Part shown: positions 1 to 8,983 of the stretch, one piece after another
How positions within the stretch are numbered: position 1 is the stretch's first letter
How the letters are laid out: every line of letters begins with the position of its first letter
DNA from: JBKHAJ01 sp964641125
Lineage (GTDB): Bacteria > Spirochaetota > Spirochaetia > SPDA01 > CAZSGZ01
NCBI GenBank assembly: GCA_964641125.1
Contig: CAZXMO010000010.1
Coordinates: forward strand, 1-64,000
Length of the DNA stretch: 64,000 nt
Direction of reading: 5' to 3'
Translations under genes and position numbers: made by a program
Notes under the pieces: generated by a model
Told to the model about the DNA's origin: nothing
What the model saw: only the letters and a program-made list of their open reading frames with translations
Database searches by the model: none

Positions 1-206
1 TCGGCAATAATTCCCAGACCATCGTCACCGGGGACGTAACCCAGATAGACTTACCCAAGAAGGGATCGTCCGGGCTCGTCCATGCCCGGAATATTCTCAA
101 AAATATTCCGGGTATCCACTTTTCCTTTTTCGACGGCAGTGATGTCGTCAGAAACCCGTTGATAAAAAAAATCATTGAAGCATATGAAAAAGAATACAAG
201 CAATAA
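1..206 (+). CDS. phoH: PhoH-like ATPase, 3' end only
   Basis: The window opens inside this gene. The frame beginning at base 3 gives the last 67 residues and ends at TAA 204-206. The visible IVTGDVTQIDLP matches the VTGDxTQIDLP motif late in the PhoH P-loop ATPase domain, and GLVHARNIL follows as in the family. The Walker A part lies upstream of the window. PhoH proteins are cytoplasmic ATPases often encoded beside pgpH and ybeY, as here, which suggests a link to RNA or ribosome maturation. The stop overlaps the next gene by 23 bases. The family call is fairly secure, but nothing can be said about the N-terminal part. Confidence 0.85.
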   Translation, partial: GNNSQTIVTGDVTQIDLPKKGSSGLVHARNILKNIPGIHFSFFDGSDVVRNPLIKKIIEAYEKEYKQ

Positions 207-2415
207 AACCCGGATCCTCGGTTTATTGCAGGCTCCTATTTCACCGACGAAAAAAGAAAAGACCCGCGCAGCAATACTCGCGGGGTCCTTCGTGGCGATA
301 TACTTTCTTCTCCTTCTCTTTACCCAGTTCAGTTTTCTCTTTCAGCGGATCGATCCGAGTGACTACGAGGTCGGTATCCGCGCGGAGAGGGACTTGACCG
401 CGGAACGGAGCATTACCTACATCGACGAGAGGGCAACCGCGATCAAACGGGACGCCCAGTCACGTCTTGTCCCTCCGGTCTTCATCATAAACAGCTCCAT
501 AAGCGGACGCTCCTTCGATAGATTCAATATTTTTTCCCGAGTCGCTTTGAACAATTTGGCGGATAACGGGGCTCCTCCCACCGTGGAGAGGCTCTACCTG
601 GAGGTCCAGAGCGAGCTTCCGGGAATTCTCGAGCCGGAGGACATCGAAGCGCTCGTGAGTTTCGACGATCCGGGCCGGATGCTCGCGGAGATGTATCCGA
701 TTATCGAGTTCACTCTGAATCGGGGAGTTGTCGATCTCGAGAGTTACGAGGGGGAAATTCCCTCCGGGACCGTCGAAATATGGCGCAGAACCGACGGAAA
801 GACCGATAAATCGGTTGTTTCGATAGAAGAAGTCCCCAGGGCGGAAACAATCCGTTCTTGGATTATCGTGTCGGCCCTGGAGAGTGAATTCGACTCCGAA
901 GAGGCGGAAATCGCGGCTGAAATCTTGACCAATTTTGTCGAACCCAACGCAGTCTACAGCCCCGAATTGACGAAAAACAACCGGGAGCAGGCCGTGAGAG
1001 GGGTAGAGCCCGTGGAGAGACGTATTCTGGAAGGTGAAGAGATAGTCCGGGAGGGATACATCATCACGGAGGCGGACCGAGAAAAAATAGAGGCGATTGC
1101 CGGTTTTTCCCTCACCTTGAATACGTATAATATAGTGGGGACGGCACTTTTCCTGATTCTTCTCTACGTCCTTGCCTATTTCATGTTCCACCCTCCGTTT
1201 TCCACGGGACGGTACACCAACATTCAGGTGTTTATTCTCCTCGGTCTGGCGGTGACCTATCTCCTGATCGCTCTCCTCATGGACAATGTCGACTTCGCAC
1301 GTGAATGGCTTCCCTTCGCCGTTTTTCTTCCCACGGCCCTCATCGCAATGCTGGTTACCGTGCTTATCAATACGAGAACGGCCTTCTTTTTTTCTCTCCT
1401 CCTTGCGATGGCGGTTTTCATTATCTCCGATATGAAGGGGATCTCCTTTCTCCTCGCCTTTCTCTCCGGGGTAAGCGCATCGATTTTCGTAATGAAGGCG
1501 GAAAAACGGATCGATTTGATACGCGCCGTTCTCTATGTGAGTATCGTCCAGGGGGGATTCCTCGTAGTTTTGGGACTTTTAAACGATATCCCCAGTTACA
1601 GGCTTCCCGCCTTCTTCGGATGGGGGGCGCTCAACGGGATCGCCTGCGGAATACTGAATCTGGGGGTTCTCCCTATCATGGAGCATCTCTTGAACGTGCC
1701 CACCCGGTTCAGGCTCCTCGAGCTCTCGGATACCAACTCGCCCTTGATGAAGAAGATGCTTACCCTAGCCCCCGGGACTTATACCCACAGCTTGAACGTC
1801 GCCAACCTTGCCGAATCGGCGTGTAAGGAGATCGGGGCCAACCACCTCGTGGCTCGGGTCGGTGCATACTACCACGATATCGGGAAGATCGAGCAGTCGG
1901 ATTATTTTATAGAGAACCAGAAAGACGTGAACAAGCACAACGATCTCAAACCGAGCCTCTCGGTTGCGGTTATCAAGGCTCACGTCAAGATGGGGGTCGA
2001 GAAGGCTAAGGAGCTCAAGCTCCCCAAGGTGGTCCTCGACATCATTGCCCAGCACCACGGAGGAGGGCTCATCAGCTACTTTTACGCCGAGGCGATCAAG
2101 AACGAGAAGAACACCAAGATCAACCGGGGAGACTACTCCTATTCCGAGCCGGTCCCCGCGTCGAAGGAGGCGGCGGTGGTCATGCTCGCGGACACCGTGG
2201 AGGCGGCTACAAGGACCTTGAAGAAGCCAAGCGTGGCAAAGCTCGAGAAGTTTGTCTGGGACCTGTTCCTCTACAAGATACAGGAGAAGCAGCTCAATAA
2301 CTGCGAACTCACTATGCAGCATCTTGAAAAGATCAAGGACTCCTTTGTGCACATCCTGTCCGGCTACTACCACGCGCGGATCGAATATCCCAAGAACGAA
2401 GAGGCCTCCCAGTGA
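184..2415 (+). CDS. pgpH: PgpH-type 7TM-HD phosphohydrolase
   Basis: 743 residues from ATG 184; an in-frame TTG at 175 is an alternative start. There is one membrane segment near residues 30-53, a long extracytoplasmic region to about residue 310 (7TMR-HDED type, with VEPVERRILEGEEIVREGYI), a cluster of membrane segments to about 490, and a cytoplasmic HD domain. The HD core is visible as HSLNVANLAE, YYHDIGKIE (HD near residue 564) and QHHGGG. Characterised members such as Listeria PgpH hydrolyse cyclic di-AMP; that activity is inferred from architecture here. The gene is probably cotranscribed with phoH, ybeY and corC. The TGA stop overlaps the ybeY start codon by 4 bases. Confidence 0.9.
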   Translation: MKKNTSNKTRILGLLQAPISPTKKEKTRAAILAGSFVAIYFLLLLFTQFSFLFQRIDPSDYEVGIRAERDLTAERSITYIDERATAIKRDAQSRLVPPVFIINSSISGRSFDRFNIFSRVALNNLADNGAPPTVERLYLEVQSELPGILEPEDIEALVSFDDPGRMLAEMYPIIEFTLNRGVVDLESYEGEIPSGTVEIWRRTDGKTDKSVVSIEEVPRAETIRSWIIVSALESEFDSEEAEIAAEILTNFVEPNAVYSPELTKNNREQAVRGVEPVERRILEGEEIVREGYIITEADREKIEAIAGFSLTLNTYNIVGTALFLILLYVLAYFMFHPPFSTGRYTNIQVFILLGLAVTYLLIALLMDNVDFAREWLPFAVFLPTALIAMLVTVLINTRTAFFFSLLLAMAVFIISDMKGISFLLAFLSGVSASIFVMKAEKRIDLIRAVLYVSIVQGGFLVVLGLLNDIPSYRLPAFFGWGALNGIACGILNLGVLPIMEHLLNVPTRFRLLELSDTNSPLMKKMLTLAPGTYTHSLNVANLAESACKEIGANHLVARVGAYYHDIGKIEQSDYFIENQKDVNKHNDLKPSLSVAVIKAHVKMGVEKAKELKLPKVVLDIIAQHHGGGLISYFYAEAIKNEKNTKINRGDYSYSEPVPASKEAAVVMLADTVEAATRTLKKPSVAKLEKFVWDLFLYKIQEKQLNNCELTMQHLEKIKDSFVHILSGYYHARIEYPKNEEASQ

Positions 2416-2858
2416 ACCGAATCGAAATAACCGCGGAGATCGACGTCGGGGAAGCGACGATTGACAAAACTGAAATATTCTGTAAAAAGCTTTTAGACGC
2501 CCTAGAGACCGACGGATGGGAGGTTTCGATCCTCTTCTGCGACGACGTGTACATACGGCAGCTCAACAAACAGTACCGCTCTATCGACGCGGCCACGGAC
2601 GTTCTGTCCTTTCCTCAGGGAGAGCAGTATCACGAAGGCGAGACCTACTACGCCGGAGACATAATCATATCTCTCGACAGCTGCGTAAACCGGGCCGAAG
2701 AACTCGGTGTTTCCGCGGACGAGGAACTAAAAAGACTGATTGTCCACGGAATACTTCATCTTAAGGGGATGGATCATAAAAACGATACATCCTACGACGA
2801 GATGATGGGTCTCCAGGAATCACTTTTAAGCCGATTATCCGAGGAAACCCTGTGGTGA
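2412..2858 (+). CDS. ybeY: YbeY endoribonuclease
   Basis: 148 residues, a normal size for the family. The zinc-binding signature HGILHLKGMDH is present near residues 113-123, and the upstream ATDVLSFP segment is also typical. YbeY acts in 16S rRNA 3' maturation and ribosome quality control. The start is GTG 2412, sharing GTGA with the pgpH stop, so translation is probably coupled. Its place between phoH/pgpH and corC is a common bacterial arrangement. Confidence 0.93.
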   Translation: MNRIEITAEIDVGEATIDKTEIFCKKLLDALETDGWEVSILFCDDVYIRQLNKQYRSIDAATDVLSFPQGEQYHEGETYYAGDIIISLDSCVNRAEELGVSADEELKRLIVHGILHLKGMDHKNDTSYDEMMGLQESLLSRLSEETLW

Positions 2859-3652
2859 AGAAGAAAGGATTTTTGCAGCGAATTATAAGGAAAAACTTCT
2901 CCGAAGAAAGCGAGGACTTCGAAGAACTCAACTCCACCGAAAAGGACATGATTCGGGGAATCGTAGAGTTGTCCGATACCGCCGTGAAAGAGATCATGGT
3001 ACCCCGAATCGATGTGGTTTTTATTTCTTCGGACATGAGCTTTTCGGATATGATGTCCAGGCTCATCGAATCGGGCCACTCACGTTTCCCGGTATTCAAG
3101 GAGACTATAGACAACGTCGTAGGAGTTCTCTACGTAAAGGACCTCCTCGTCTACTTTTACCGGGGCGAGGAAATCGACATCGCATCGGTCGCCCGAAAGG
3201 CCTTCTTCGTTCCGGAGAGCAAAAAATGCGACAGTCTCTTGAGGGAGATGAGGAAGAAACGGGTCCATATAGCCGTGGTAGTCGACGAATACGGAGGAGT
3301 ATCGGGGATCGTCTGTCTCGAGGACATACTCGAGGAGATCGTCGGGGAGATACAGGACGAGTTCGACAACGAGGTAGAGGATATCCTCGAGCTCGAGAGG
3401 GGTATCTATCTCTGCGACGCCAGGGTGGATATTGAGGACTTGAACGAGCGTCTCTCCACCGAACTTCCCGAGGAGGATTTTGACACCCTGGGGGGATTCG
3501 TCTTCGACTTGTTCGGGAAAATTCCGGTCAAATTCGAAAAGGTTTCCTACCGGGACATCGATTTCATCATTCAAGACATGGAGGGTCACAAAATTCGTAA
3601 CGTCAAGCTGGTGCTCCAGCCGGAGAGGATCAATGGGATCGAGAGGGAATAG
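2855..3652 (+). CDS. corC: CorC/HlyC-family CBS-domain protein
   Basis: 265 residues. Two CBS domains are visible (IMVPRIDVVFI, SGHSRFPVF, GVLYVKDLL, then VDEYGGVSGIVCLEDILEEIVGEI), followed by a C-terminal CorC_HlyC transporter-associated domain (DFDTLGGFVFDLFGKIP). There are no membrane segments, so this is the cytoplasmic type found beside ybeY. The family is linked to Mg/Co homeostasis, but the exact role is uncertain, and older hemolysin names should not be taken literally. Of two adjacent GTG codons at 2852 and 2855, I prefer 2855, because it gives the same GTGA overlap as the pgpH/ybeY junction and follows GAGGA at 2841. Confidence 0.88.
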   Translation: MKKKGFLQRIIRKNFSEESEDFEELNSTEKDMIRGIVELSDTAVKEIMVPRIDVVFISSDMSFSDMMSRLIESGHSRFPVFKETIDNVVGVLYVKDLLVYFYRGEEIDIASVARKAFFVPESKKCDSLLREMRKKRVHIAVVVDEYGGVSGIVCLEDILEEIVGEIQDEFDNEVEDILELERGIYLCDARVDIEDLNERLSTELPEEDFDTLGGFVFDLFGKIPVKFEKVSYRDIDFIIQDMEGHKIRNVKLVLQPERINGIERE

Positions 3653-5768
3653 TCCCCGCCGTCCGGAGACGGCCGGCTCGAAAAGGTTTTACCGGATCAG
3701 ATCATATCCGGCAGCTTCCTTCTTAATTTTTTTCATTCTCTTCGTCGGGATCTTCCAGCTTTCGGCACAGGAGAGAAGCCCGGTATACTGGTACGAATTA
3801 GGCAGGCGGGCCTACCTCCGGGAGAACTATTTTCAAGCCGTCGAGAATTACAGGACCGCCCTCGAGCTCTCCCCGGTCTATTCCGCCGCCCTGCGGGGCC
3901 TCGCGGAAGCCTATTTCGCACTGCATGAGTTCGGGGAAGCCCTGGATTGGGTCGAGCGGGCTGAACGGTACGAGCGGGGAAACCTCGAGCTCAAGAGTTT
4001 GAAAGGACGGATATTGATCGGCCTCGGGCGTTACGACGAGGCTCAAAACCTGTTCGATTCGATCCTCGAGCGGGAGCCCTACAACGAGGATGCCCTCTTC
4101 GGTCTCGCCGAGCTCGACATTGCCCGGGGCAGACTTCTGGACGCCCGGAGCAAGTACCGGGAGGCCCTGCAGCTCGATCCCCGAAACCGCAGGGCCCTGT
4201 TGTCGTTGGCCCTCATATACGATGCCCGGGGTGAGATAGCGGAAGCGGAGGAGCTCATCGAGCTTGCCCTTCATTATTATCCCTCCCACGACGTGGTCCA
4301 GTATCTCGCCGCCGGTCACTATTACGAGAGAGGAATGCTCACGGCCGCCCTGCACCACGCCGAACGGGCCGTTACTATAAACGAAAACTATCCCGAGGCG
4401 GTCATTCTCAAGTCACGAATCCACTTCCAGCGGTCGGAGTACGATAAGGTTGTGCCCCTGGTGAACGGAATCATCTCCGAGAACCGGGATAATCCCTACT
4501 TGTGGTATCTCCTCGGCAGGAGCCACGACAAGCTGGGGAACTTCGCCGACGCCAGGGAGGGGTACTCCCGGGCATTTCGGGCCAAACCGGACGACGAGCT
4601 CTCACGGATGTCCCTGGAGCAGTTGTTAATCCGGGAGACAGAGATGGACGATCCCCTCCGCGGGAGATACGCGGAATTTCACTTTGAGGCCGGCCGAGAA
4701 CTCGAGCGGCGCAATTACTATCTCCGGGCCATGGACGAATACCGCCGGGGGTTGAGGATAGATCCTTTCTCCGAGGAGGGACGCATGCTCTACGCCGGGA
4801 TATTCCGGTCCCTGGGATTCCTGGAGCGCTATCTTGCCGAGCTCAGATTTCTCGAAGCGGAAGGCTTCATGGATCAGGATATCCGGGACGATTTAGAGAT
4901 ATACGAGTCTCTACTCGAAGATTCCCCGGCCCGGGAGTGGAATGTACGGCAGTATCCCGCTCCGGAAAGCTTTGAAGATGAGGCTTTCGTCCTTGACCGT
5001 TCTGAGAACGGCTACTCCGTGGCCCTCTTCTACGACGTAAAGGGAAGCATGCTCCTCCACCCCGGCTCCGAGCCTGTTTTGGCCGAAGAGCTCTACGCGG
5101 AGATGGAGGTGTCCGACCGGATCGTTCCCGCCGAACCGCCGAGGGAATACGAGGGGTACGCCGCCGCTTTTTCCCGGGCCCGCCGGATCGGAAGCGATTA
5201 CTTCGCGGTTATCAGATTCCAGGAGAACGAACGGGTTTTCGCCGCCCGGATGCAGCTCTACCGTTCGAGCACCGGGAGCGGGATAACCGAATATCCGATT
5301 ATCCGCACGGGGAACAACAGAGTCCGGGAAACAATATCGACTCTTGCCGGGCACTTTGCGGACGATCTCCCCGTGAGGGGGACTATTCTCGACATCAGAT
5401 TCGATACCGGCCTCATCGATCTCGGTTCATGGGACGGCATCGAAACCGATACCGTGCTCAATATACTCAGAAAGGGTGGGCTCGAGGTCGCAACCGACGA
5501 ACTCGGCCTCGTCTACTCATCGGTGGATCTTATTGGGACCATGACGATAACCGAGGTCGATGAGCTCGTCGCCGTGGGAAATATCGACAGCAGCCTCTTC
5601 TTCGATATGATCAATCCCGGCGACCGGGTCGTTCTCGCCGAAACGGAAGAGGAAGAGGAAGAAGAAGAGGGGGGACCCGTTCCCGAAACGGTCGAGGACG
5701 CCGGCGGCGGTCCCGCCCCTGGATCTTCGGTCCTCGAGCTCTACCGGGACATACTCCGCATACGCTGA
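3633..5768 (+). CDS. Exported TPR-repeat protein
   Basis: 711 residues from ATG 3633, overlapping the corC end by 20 bases and preceded by GGAGAGG. A signal peptide is visible (SFLIFFILFVGIFQLSAQ). At least nine TPR-like repeats follow (for example YWYELGRRAYLRENYFQAVE and YNEDALFGLAELDIARGRLL). The C-terminal third is not TPR, and an acidic run of glutamates lies around 5641-5670. It is probably a periplasmic or outer-membrane scaffold. The longer reading frame open from 3480 would duplicate corC coding sequence and is rejected. The end of the gene lies 8 bases before the assembly gap, so the stop region should be checked. Function is unknown. Confidence 0.8.
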   Translation: MGSRGNSPRRPETAGSKRFYRIRSYPAASFLIFFILFVGIFQLSAQERSPVYWYELGRRAYLRENYFQAVENYRTALELSPVYSAALRGLAEAYFALHEFGEALDWVERAERYERGNLELKSLKGRILIGLGRYDEAQNLFDSILEREPYNEDALFGLAELDIARGRLLDARSKYREALQLDPRNRRALLSLALIYDARGEIAEAEELIELALHYYPSHDVVQYLAAGHYYERGMLTAALHHAERAVTINENYPEAVILKSRIHFQRSEYDKVVPLVNGIISENRDNPYLWYLLGRSHDKLGNFADAREGYSRAFRAKPDDELSRMSLEQLLIRETEMDDPLRGRYAEFHFEAGRELERRNYYLRAMDEYRRGLRIDPFSEEGRMLYAGIFRSLGFLERYLAELRFLEAEGFMDQDIRDDLEIYESLLEDSPAREWNVRQYPAPESFEDEAFVLDRSENGYSVALFYDVKGSMLLHPGSEPVLAEELYAEMEVSDRIVPAEPPREYEGYAAAFSRARRIGSDYFAVIRFQENERVFAARMQLYRSSTGSGITEYPIIRTGNNRVRETISTLAGHFADDLPVRGTILDIRFDTGLIDLGSWDGIETDTVLNILRKGGLEVATDELGLVYSSVDLIGTMTITEVDELVAVGNIDSSLFFDMINPGDRVVLAETEEEEEEEEGGPVPETVEDAGGGPAPGSSVLELYRDILRIR

Positions 5769-5776
5769 CGGCTCCG
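5760..5776. repeat. 17-bp direct repeat, copy left of gap
   Basis: The 17 bases ending immediately before the N run (ATACGCTGACGGCTCCG) are identical to the 17 bases immediately after it (5877-5893). The copy includes the stop codon of the TPR gene. Identical contig ends usually mean the contigs overlap and were not merged; a true tandem repeat is the alternative. Confidence 0.95.
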
Positions 5777-5876
5777 NNNNNNNNNNNNNNNNNNNNNNNN
5801 NNNNNNNNNNNNNNNNNNNNNNNNNNNNNNNNNNNNNNNNNNNNNNNNNNNNNNNNNNNNNNNNNNNNNNNNNNNN
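5777..5876. other. Assembly gap of 100 N
   Basis: Exactly 100 undetermined bases, the conventional placeholder for a gap of unknown size. Reading frames crossing it are meaningless. Because the flanks are identical over 17 bases, the true missing sequence may be zero or negative in length. Confidence 0.98.
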
Positions 5877-5893
5877 ATACGCTGACGGCTCCG
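5877..5893. repeat. 17-bp direct repeat, copy right of gap
   Basis: Identical to 5760-5776. If the contigs are joined through this repeat, the distance from the TPR stop codon to the gap start codon shrinks to about 107 bases. Confidence 0.95.
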
Positions 5894-5911
5894 TACATGG
5901 CTAAGCCCGCG

Positions 5912-5941
5912 TTGACAGAGACCCCCTTTTATCCGTATATT
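5912..5941 (+). promoter_or_regulatory. Sigma-70-type promoter of the gap operon
   Basis: TTGACA at 5912-5917, an 18-base spacer and TATATT at 5936-5941. The predicted start of transcription is about 45 bases before gap. The GAGGAG ribosome-binding site near 5981 is well placed. This is one of the strongest promoter matches in the window, as expected for a highly expressed glycolytic operon. Confidence 0.75.
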
Positions 5942-5992
5942 GCACTTGAGCCTAACAAATAACAATCATAATTCATAACGAGGAGAAATAGG

Positions 5993-7003
5993 ATGAAACT
6001 AGCTATTAACGGATTCGGTAGAATAGGACGGAATGTCTTCAAGATCGCGTTAGAAAACCCCAAAGTGGAGGTAGTCGGAATCAACGACCTTACGGACACC
6101 AAGACTCTGGCGCACCTTCTCAAGTACGACTCCACCCAGGGAAAATTCAAGGGCGACGTAAGTTACGATGATGACAACCTCATCGTCAACGGAAATAAAT
6201 TCAAGGTTAGTGCCGAACGGAGTCCGAAGAATATCCCCTGGGGAGCGGCCCCCGACGTGGTTGTCGAGTCGACCGGTGTTTTCCGAACGAAGGAGGGGGA
6301 CAAGGGCGGCTACGGCGATCATCTGAAGAACGAGAAGTTTCCCGCCAAGAAGGTAATACTCACCGTACCGGCGAAGGACAAGATCGACAATATGATCGTC
6401 CTCGGAGTCAACGACGATGCCCTCAAAGACAGCGACGTCTGCGTTTCCAACGCATCCTGTACCACCAACTGTCTCGCTCCGGTCGTCAAGGTCTTGAACG
6501 ACAAGTTCGGCGTGGAAAAGGGGTTCATGACCACCATCCACAGCTATACCAACGACCAGATCATCTTAGACGGTCCCCACGCCGACCTGCGCAGGGCACG
6601 GTCCTGCGCTATCTCGCAGATCCCCACCACCACCGGTGCGGCCAAGGCGGTGGGTAAGGTCCTTCCCGAGCTCGACGGTAAACTCGACGGATGCGCCATC
6701 CGGGTTCCCACCCCCACCGGCTCGATCGTCGACCTGGTAGCGGAGCTCAAGAAGGAAGTGACCGTAGAAGAGGTCAACGCGGCAATGAAGGAATATGCCG
6801 AGGGACCGATGAAGGGAATCCTCGCATACACCGAAGATCCCATCGTCAGCGTAGACGTCATCCATGATCCGCACAGCTCGATCTTCGACAGCCTGAGCAC
6901 CATGGTGATGGGCAAGACCGTCAAGGTCTTCTCCTGGTACGACAACGAATGGGGATACTCCGCCAGGGTAGTGGACCTCGCGGTCAAGCTCATGAAGGAG
7001 TAG
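5993..7003 (+). CDS. gap: Glyceraldehyde-3-phosphate dehydrogenase
   Basis: 336 residues, full length. It oxidises glyceraldehyde 3-phosphate to 1,3-bisphosphoglycerate in the cytoplasm. The NAD-binding start INGFGRIGRNV, the catalytic cysteine motif SNASCTTNCLAP and the C-terminal SWYDNEWGYS are all present. GAGGAGAAATAGG precedes the ATG. It is first in gap-pgk-tpiA-secG, with pgk starting 3 bases after its stop, so the triose part of glycolysis is made together. Confidence 0.98.
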   Translation: MKLAINGFGRIGRNVFKIALENPKVEVVGINDLTDTKTLAHLLKYDSTQGKFKGDVSYDDDNLIVNGNKFKVSAERSPKNIPWGAAPDVVVESTGVFRTKEGDKGGYGDHLKNEKFPAKKVILTVPAKDKIDNMIVLGVNDDALKDSDVCVSNASCTTNCLAPVVKVLNDKFGVEKGFMTTIHSYTNDQIILDGPHADLRRARSCAISQIPTTTGAAKAVGKVLPELDGKLDGCAIRVPTPTGSIVDLVAELKKEVTVEEVNAAMKEYAEGPMKGILAYTEDPIVSVDVIHDPHSSIFDSLSTMVMGKTVKVFSWYDNEWGYSARVVDLAVKLMKE

Positions 7004-7006
7004 TCT

Positions 7007-8191
7007 ATGGCGGTCAAAACTGTTAAAGACGTCGATTTAAAAGATAAGCGGATCATCATGAGGGCGGACTTCAACGTCCCCCTCAAGGGTGACCGGATAA
7101 CCGACGATACCAGGATACGGGCCGCGATGCCGACAATCGAGTACATTCTCGGTCAGGAGGGGACCCGGCTTATCCTGATGAGCCACCTCGGCAGACCGAA
7201 GGGAAAGAAGGCCCCCGAGTTCTCTCTTGCTCCCGTAGCCGAACGCCTGTCCGAGCTCCTCGGCAAAGAGGTCAAGATGGCGGAGGACTGCGTCGGCGAT
7301 GCGGTCGAGTCCGAGGTTAAAGGATTGAAGGCGGGAGACGTGCTCCTCCTCGAAAACTTGAGATTCCACGCGGAGGAAACCGGCAACGACGAGGGCTTCG
7401 CGAAGGACCTCGCCGGACTCGGGGACATCTACGTGAACGACGCCTTCGGTACCGCCCACAGGGCGCATGCATCCACCGAGGGCATTGCGCACCACCTTCC
7501 GGCGATTGCGGGTTTTCTTATCGACAAGGAAGTCCGGTTCTTCGAACCTCTTCTCGAGAACCCTGAACAGCCCTTCGTGGCCGTGATCGGCGGGGCAAAG
7601 GTGTCGAGTAAGATCGGTGTCTTAGAAACCCTCCTGCCCAAATGCAAGACCCTGATTATCGGGGGAGGCATGGCGTATACATTCCTGAAGGTAAAGGGTA
7701 TTCCGATCGGTAAATCCCTGGTAGAAGAAGAATACCTCGATACCGCTAAGAAGCTCCTGGAAGAGGCCGAAAAACAGGGGAACGAGGTTCTTCTTCCCGT
7801 GGACCATATCGTAGCGGACGAGTTCTCCGAAAACGCGAAACCGGAGACCGTCGATTCGGTGGAAATCCCCGAAGGAAAGATCGCCATGGACATCGGGCCC
7901 AAAACCCTTGACCAGATGCGCTCAAAGATCGACAATGCAAAGTCGCTGGTCTGGAACGGCCCGATGGGGGTGTTCGAGTTCGATGCCTTTGCTCAGGGGA
8001 CCTTGGAAACCGCGAAGATGGTCGCCGGCTGCTCGGGAACAACGGTGGTCGGAGGCGGAGACAGCGTGGCCGCGGTCAATAAGTTCGACTTAGCGGACAG
8101 GATAGATCACGTGTCCACCGGCGGAGGAGCATCTCTCGAGTTTCTCGAAGGGAAAACACTCCCCGGAATCGCGGCGCTCGAGCAAAAGTAG
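7007..8191 (+). CDS. pgk: Phosphoglycerate kinase
   Basis: 394 residues, the usual bacterial length. It transfers phosphate from 1,3-bisphosphoglycerate to ADP. Visible signatures are MRADFNVPLK near the N terminus, SHLGRPKG, the nucleotide-site segment GPMGVFEFDAF and the terminal VVGGGDSVAAV plus STGGGASLEFLEG. It lies tightly behind gap and ahead of tpiA in the same operon. Nothing is missing. Confidence 0.98.
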   Translation: MAVKTVKDVDLKDKRIIMRADFNVPLKGDRITDDTRIRAAMPTIEYILGQEGTRLILMSHLGRPKGKKAPEFSLAPVAERLSELLGKEVKMAEDCVGDAVESEVKGLKAGDVLLLENLRFHAEETGNDEGFAKDLAGLGDIYVNDAFGTAHRAHASTEGIAHHLPAIAGFLIDKEVRFFEPLLENPEQPFVAVIGGAKVSSKIGVLETLLPKCKTLIIGGGMAYTFLKVKGIPIGKSLVEEEYLDTAKKLLEEAEKQGNEVLLPVDHIVADEFSENAKPETVDSVEIPEGKIAMDIGPKTLDQMRSKIDNAKSLVWNGPMGVFEFDAFAQGTLETAKMVAGCSGTTVVGGGDSVAAVNKFDLADRIDHVSTGGGASLEFLEGKTLPGIAALEQK

Positions 8192-8216
8192 CGGCGGCAC
8201 GAAAAAAGGATGAGAT

Positions 8217-8969
8217 ATGCGAAATTATTACATCGCGGGTAACTGGAAGATGAATAAAACCGCTACCGAGGCGCGTGAGCTTGCCTCGAATATGGCGGCG
8301 GCCCTCGAGGGATCGAAGAACAAGCTCATGATAGCGCCCCCCTTTACGGCGCTTCCCGCGGTCGCCGAGGCAATAGCGGGAAGCAATATTATCCTAGGCG
8401 CCCAGAATATGGCCGCCGAAGAGACCGGGGCCCATACCGGAGAGATCTCGGTCCTCATGCTCAAGGATGCCTGTGTTCAGGCGGTCATCCTCGGTCATTC
8501 CGAACGAAGACTCATCTACGATGAGACCGATGATTTTATCAACCGGAAGGTCAAGCTGGCTCTCGATCACGGCCTCGAGGTCATCTTGTGCGTCGGAGAG
8601 ACCCTCGAACAGCGAGAAGACGGATTAGTCGATAAGGTGGTCAAAGAACAAGTCCTAGCCGGTTTCGAGGGGATCGACGAAGCTGAAGCGAAACGGATTA
8701 CCGTCGCTTACGAGCCGGTATGGGCAATCGGTACGGGCAAGACCGCCACACCTGAAGACGCCGAGGCGGTTCACGCAATGATCAGGCGTACCGCGGCGGA
8801 GTTCTATTCCGGCTCTTACGCCGATCAGCTCATCATACAGTACGGCGGAAGCGTCAAACCGGATAACGTCAAGAGACTTATGGCTATGGAGGATATCGAC
8901 GGCGCCCTCGTAGGCGGGGCGTCTCTCAAGACCGAGTCCTTCGAGCCGATAGCGAAATTCAATTCTTAG
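8217..8969 (+). CDS. tpiA: Triose-phosphate isomerase
   Basis: 250 residues. It interconverts dihydroxyacetone phosphate and glyceraldehyde 3-phosphate. Catalytic residues are seen in AGNWKMNK (Lys), LGHSERR (His) and AYEPVWAIGTGKTA (Glu with loop 6), and the phosphate-binding YGGSVKPDN is present. An AAAGGATGAG ribosome-binding site precedes ATG 8217. It is third in the glycolytic operon, 25 bases after pgk. Confidence 0.98.
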   Translation: MRNYYIAGNWKMNKTATEARELASNMAAALEGSKNKLMIAPPFTALPAVAEAIAGSNIILGAQNMAAEETGAHTGEISVLMLKDACVQAVILGHSERRLIYDETDDFINRKVKLALDHGLEVILCVGETLEQREDGLVDKVVKEQVLAGFEGIDEAEAKRITVAYEPVWAIGTGKTATPEDAEAVHAMIRRTAAEFYSGSYADQLIIQYGGSVKPDNVKRLMAMEDIDGALVGGASLKTESFEPIAKFNS

Positions 8970-8983
8970 GGGTATTTTAAAAT

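Noticed and set aside
3480..3632. N-terminal extension of the exported TPR protein upstream of ATG 3633
   Set aside because: It is corC sequence in another frame and would bury the signal peptide.
5611..5965. Minus-strand open frames running through the N gap
   Set aside because: They exist only because undetermined bases contain no stop codons.
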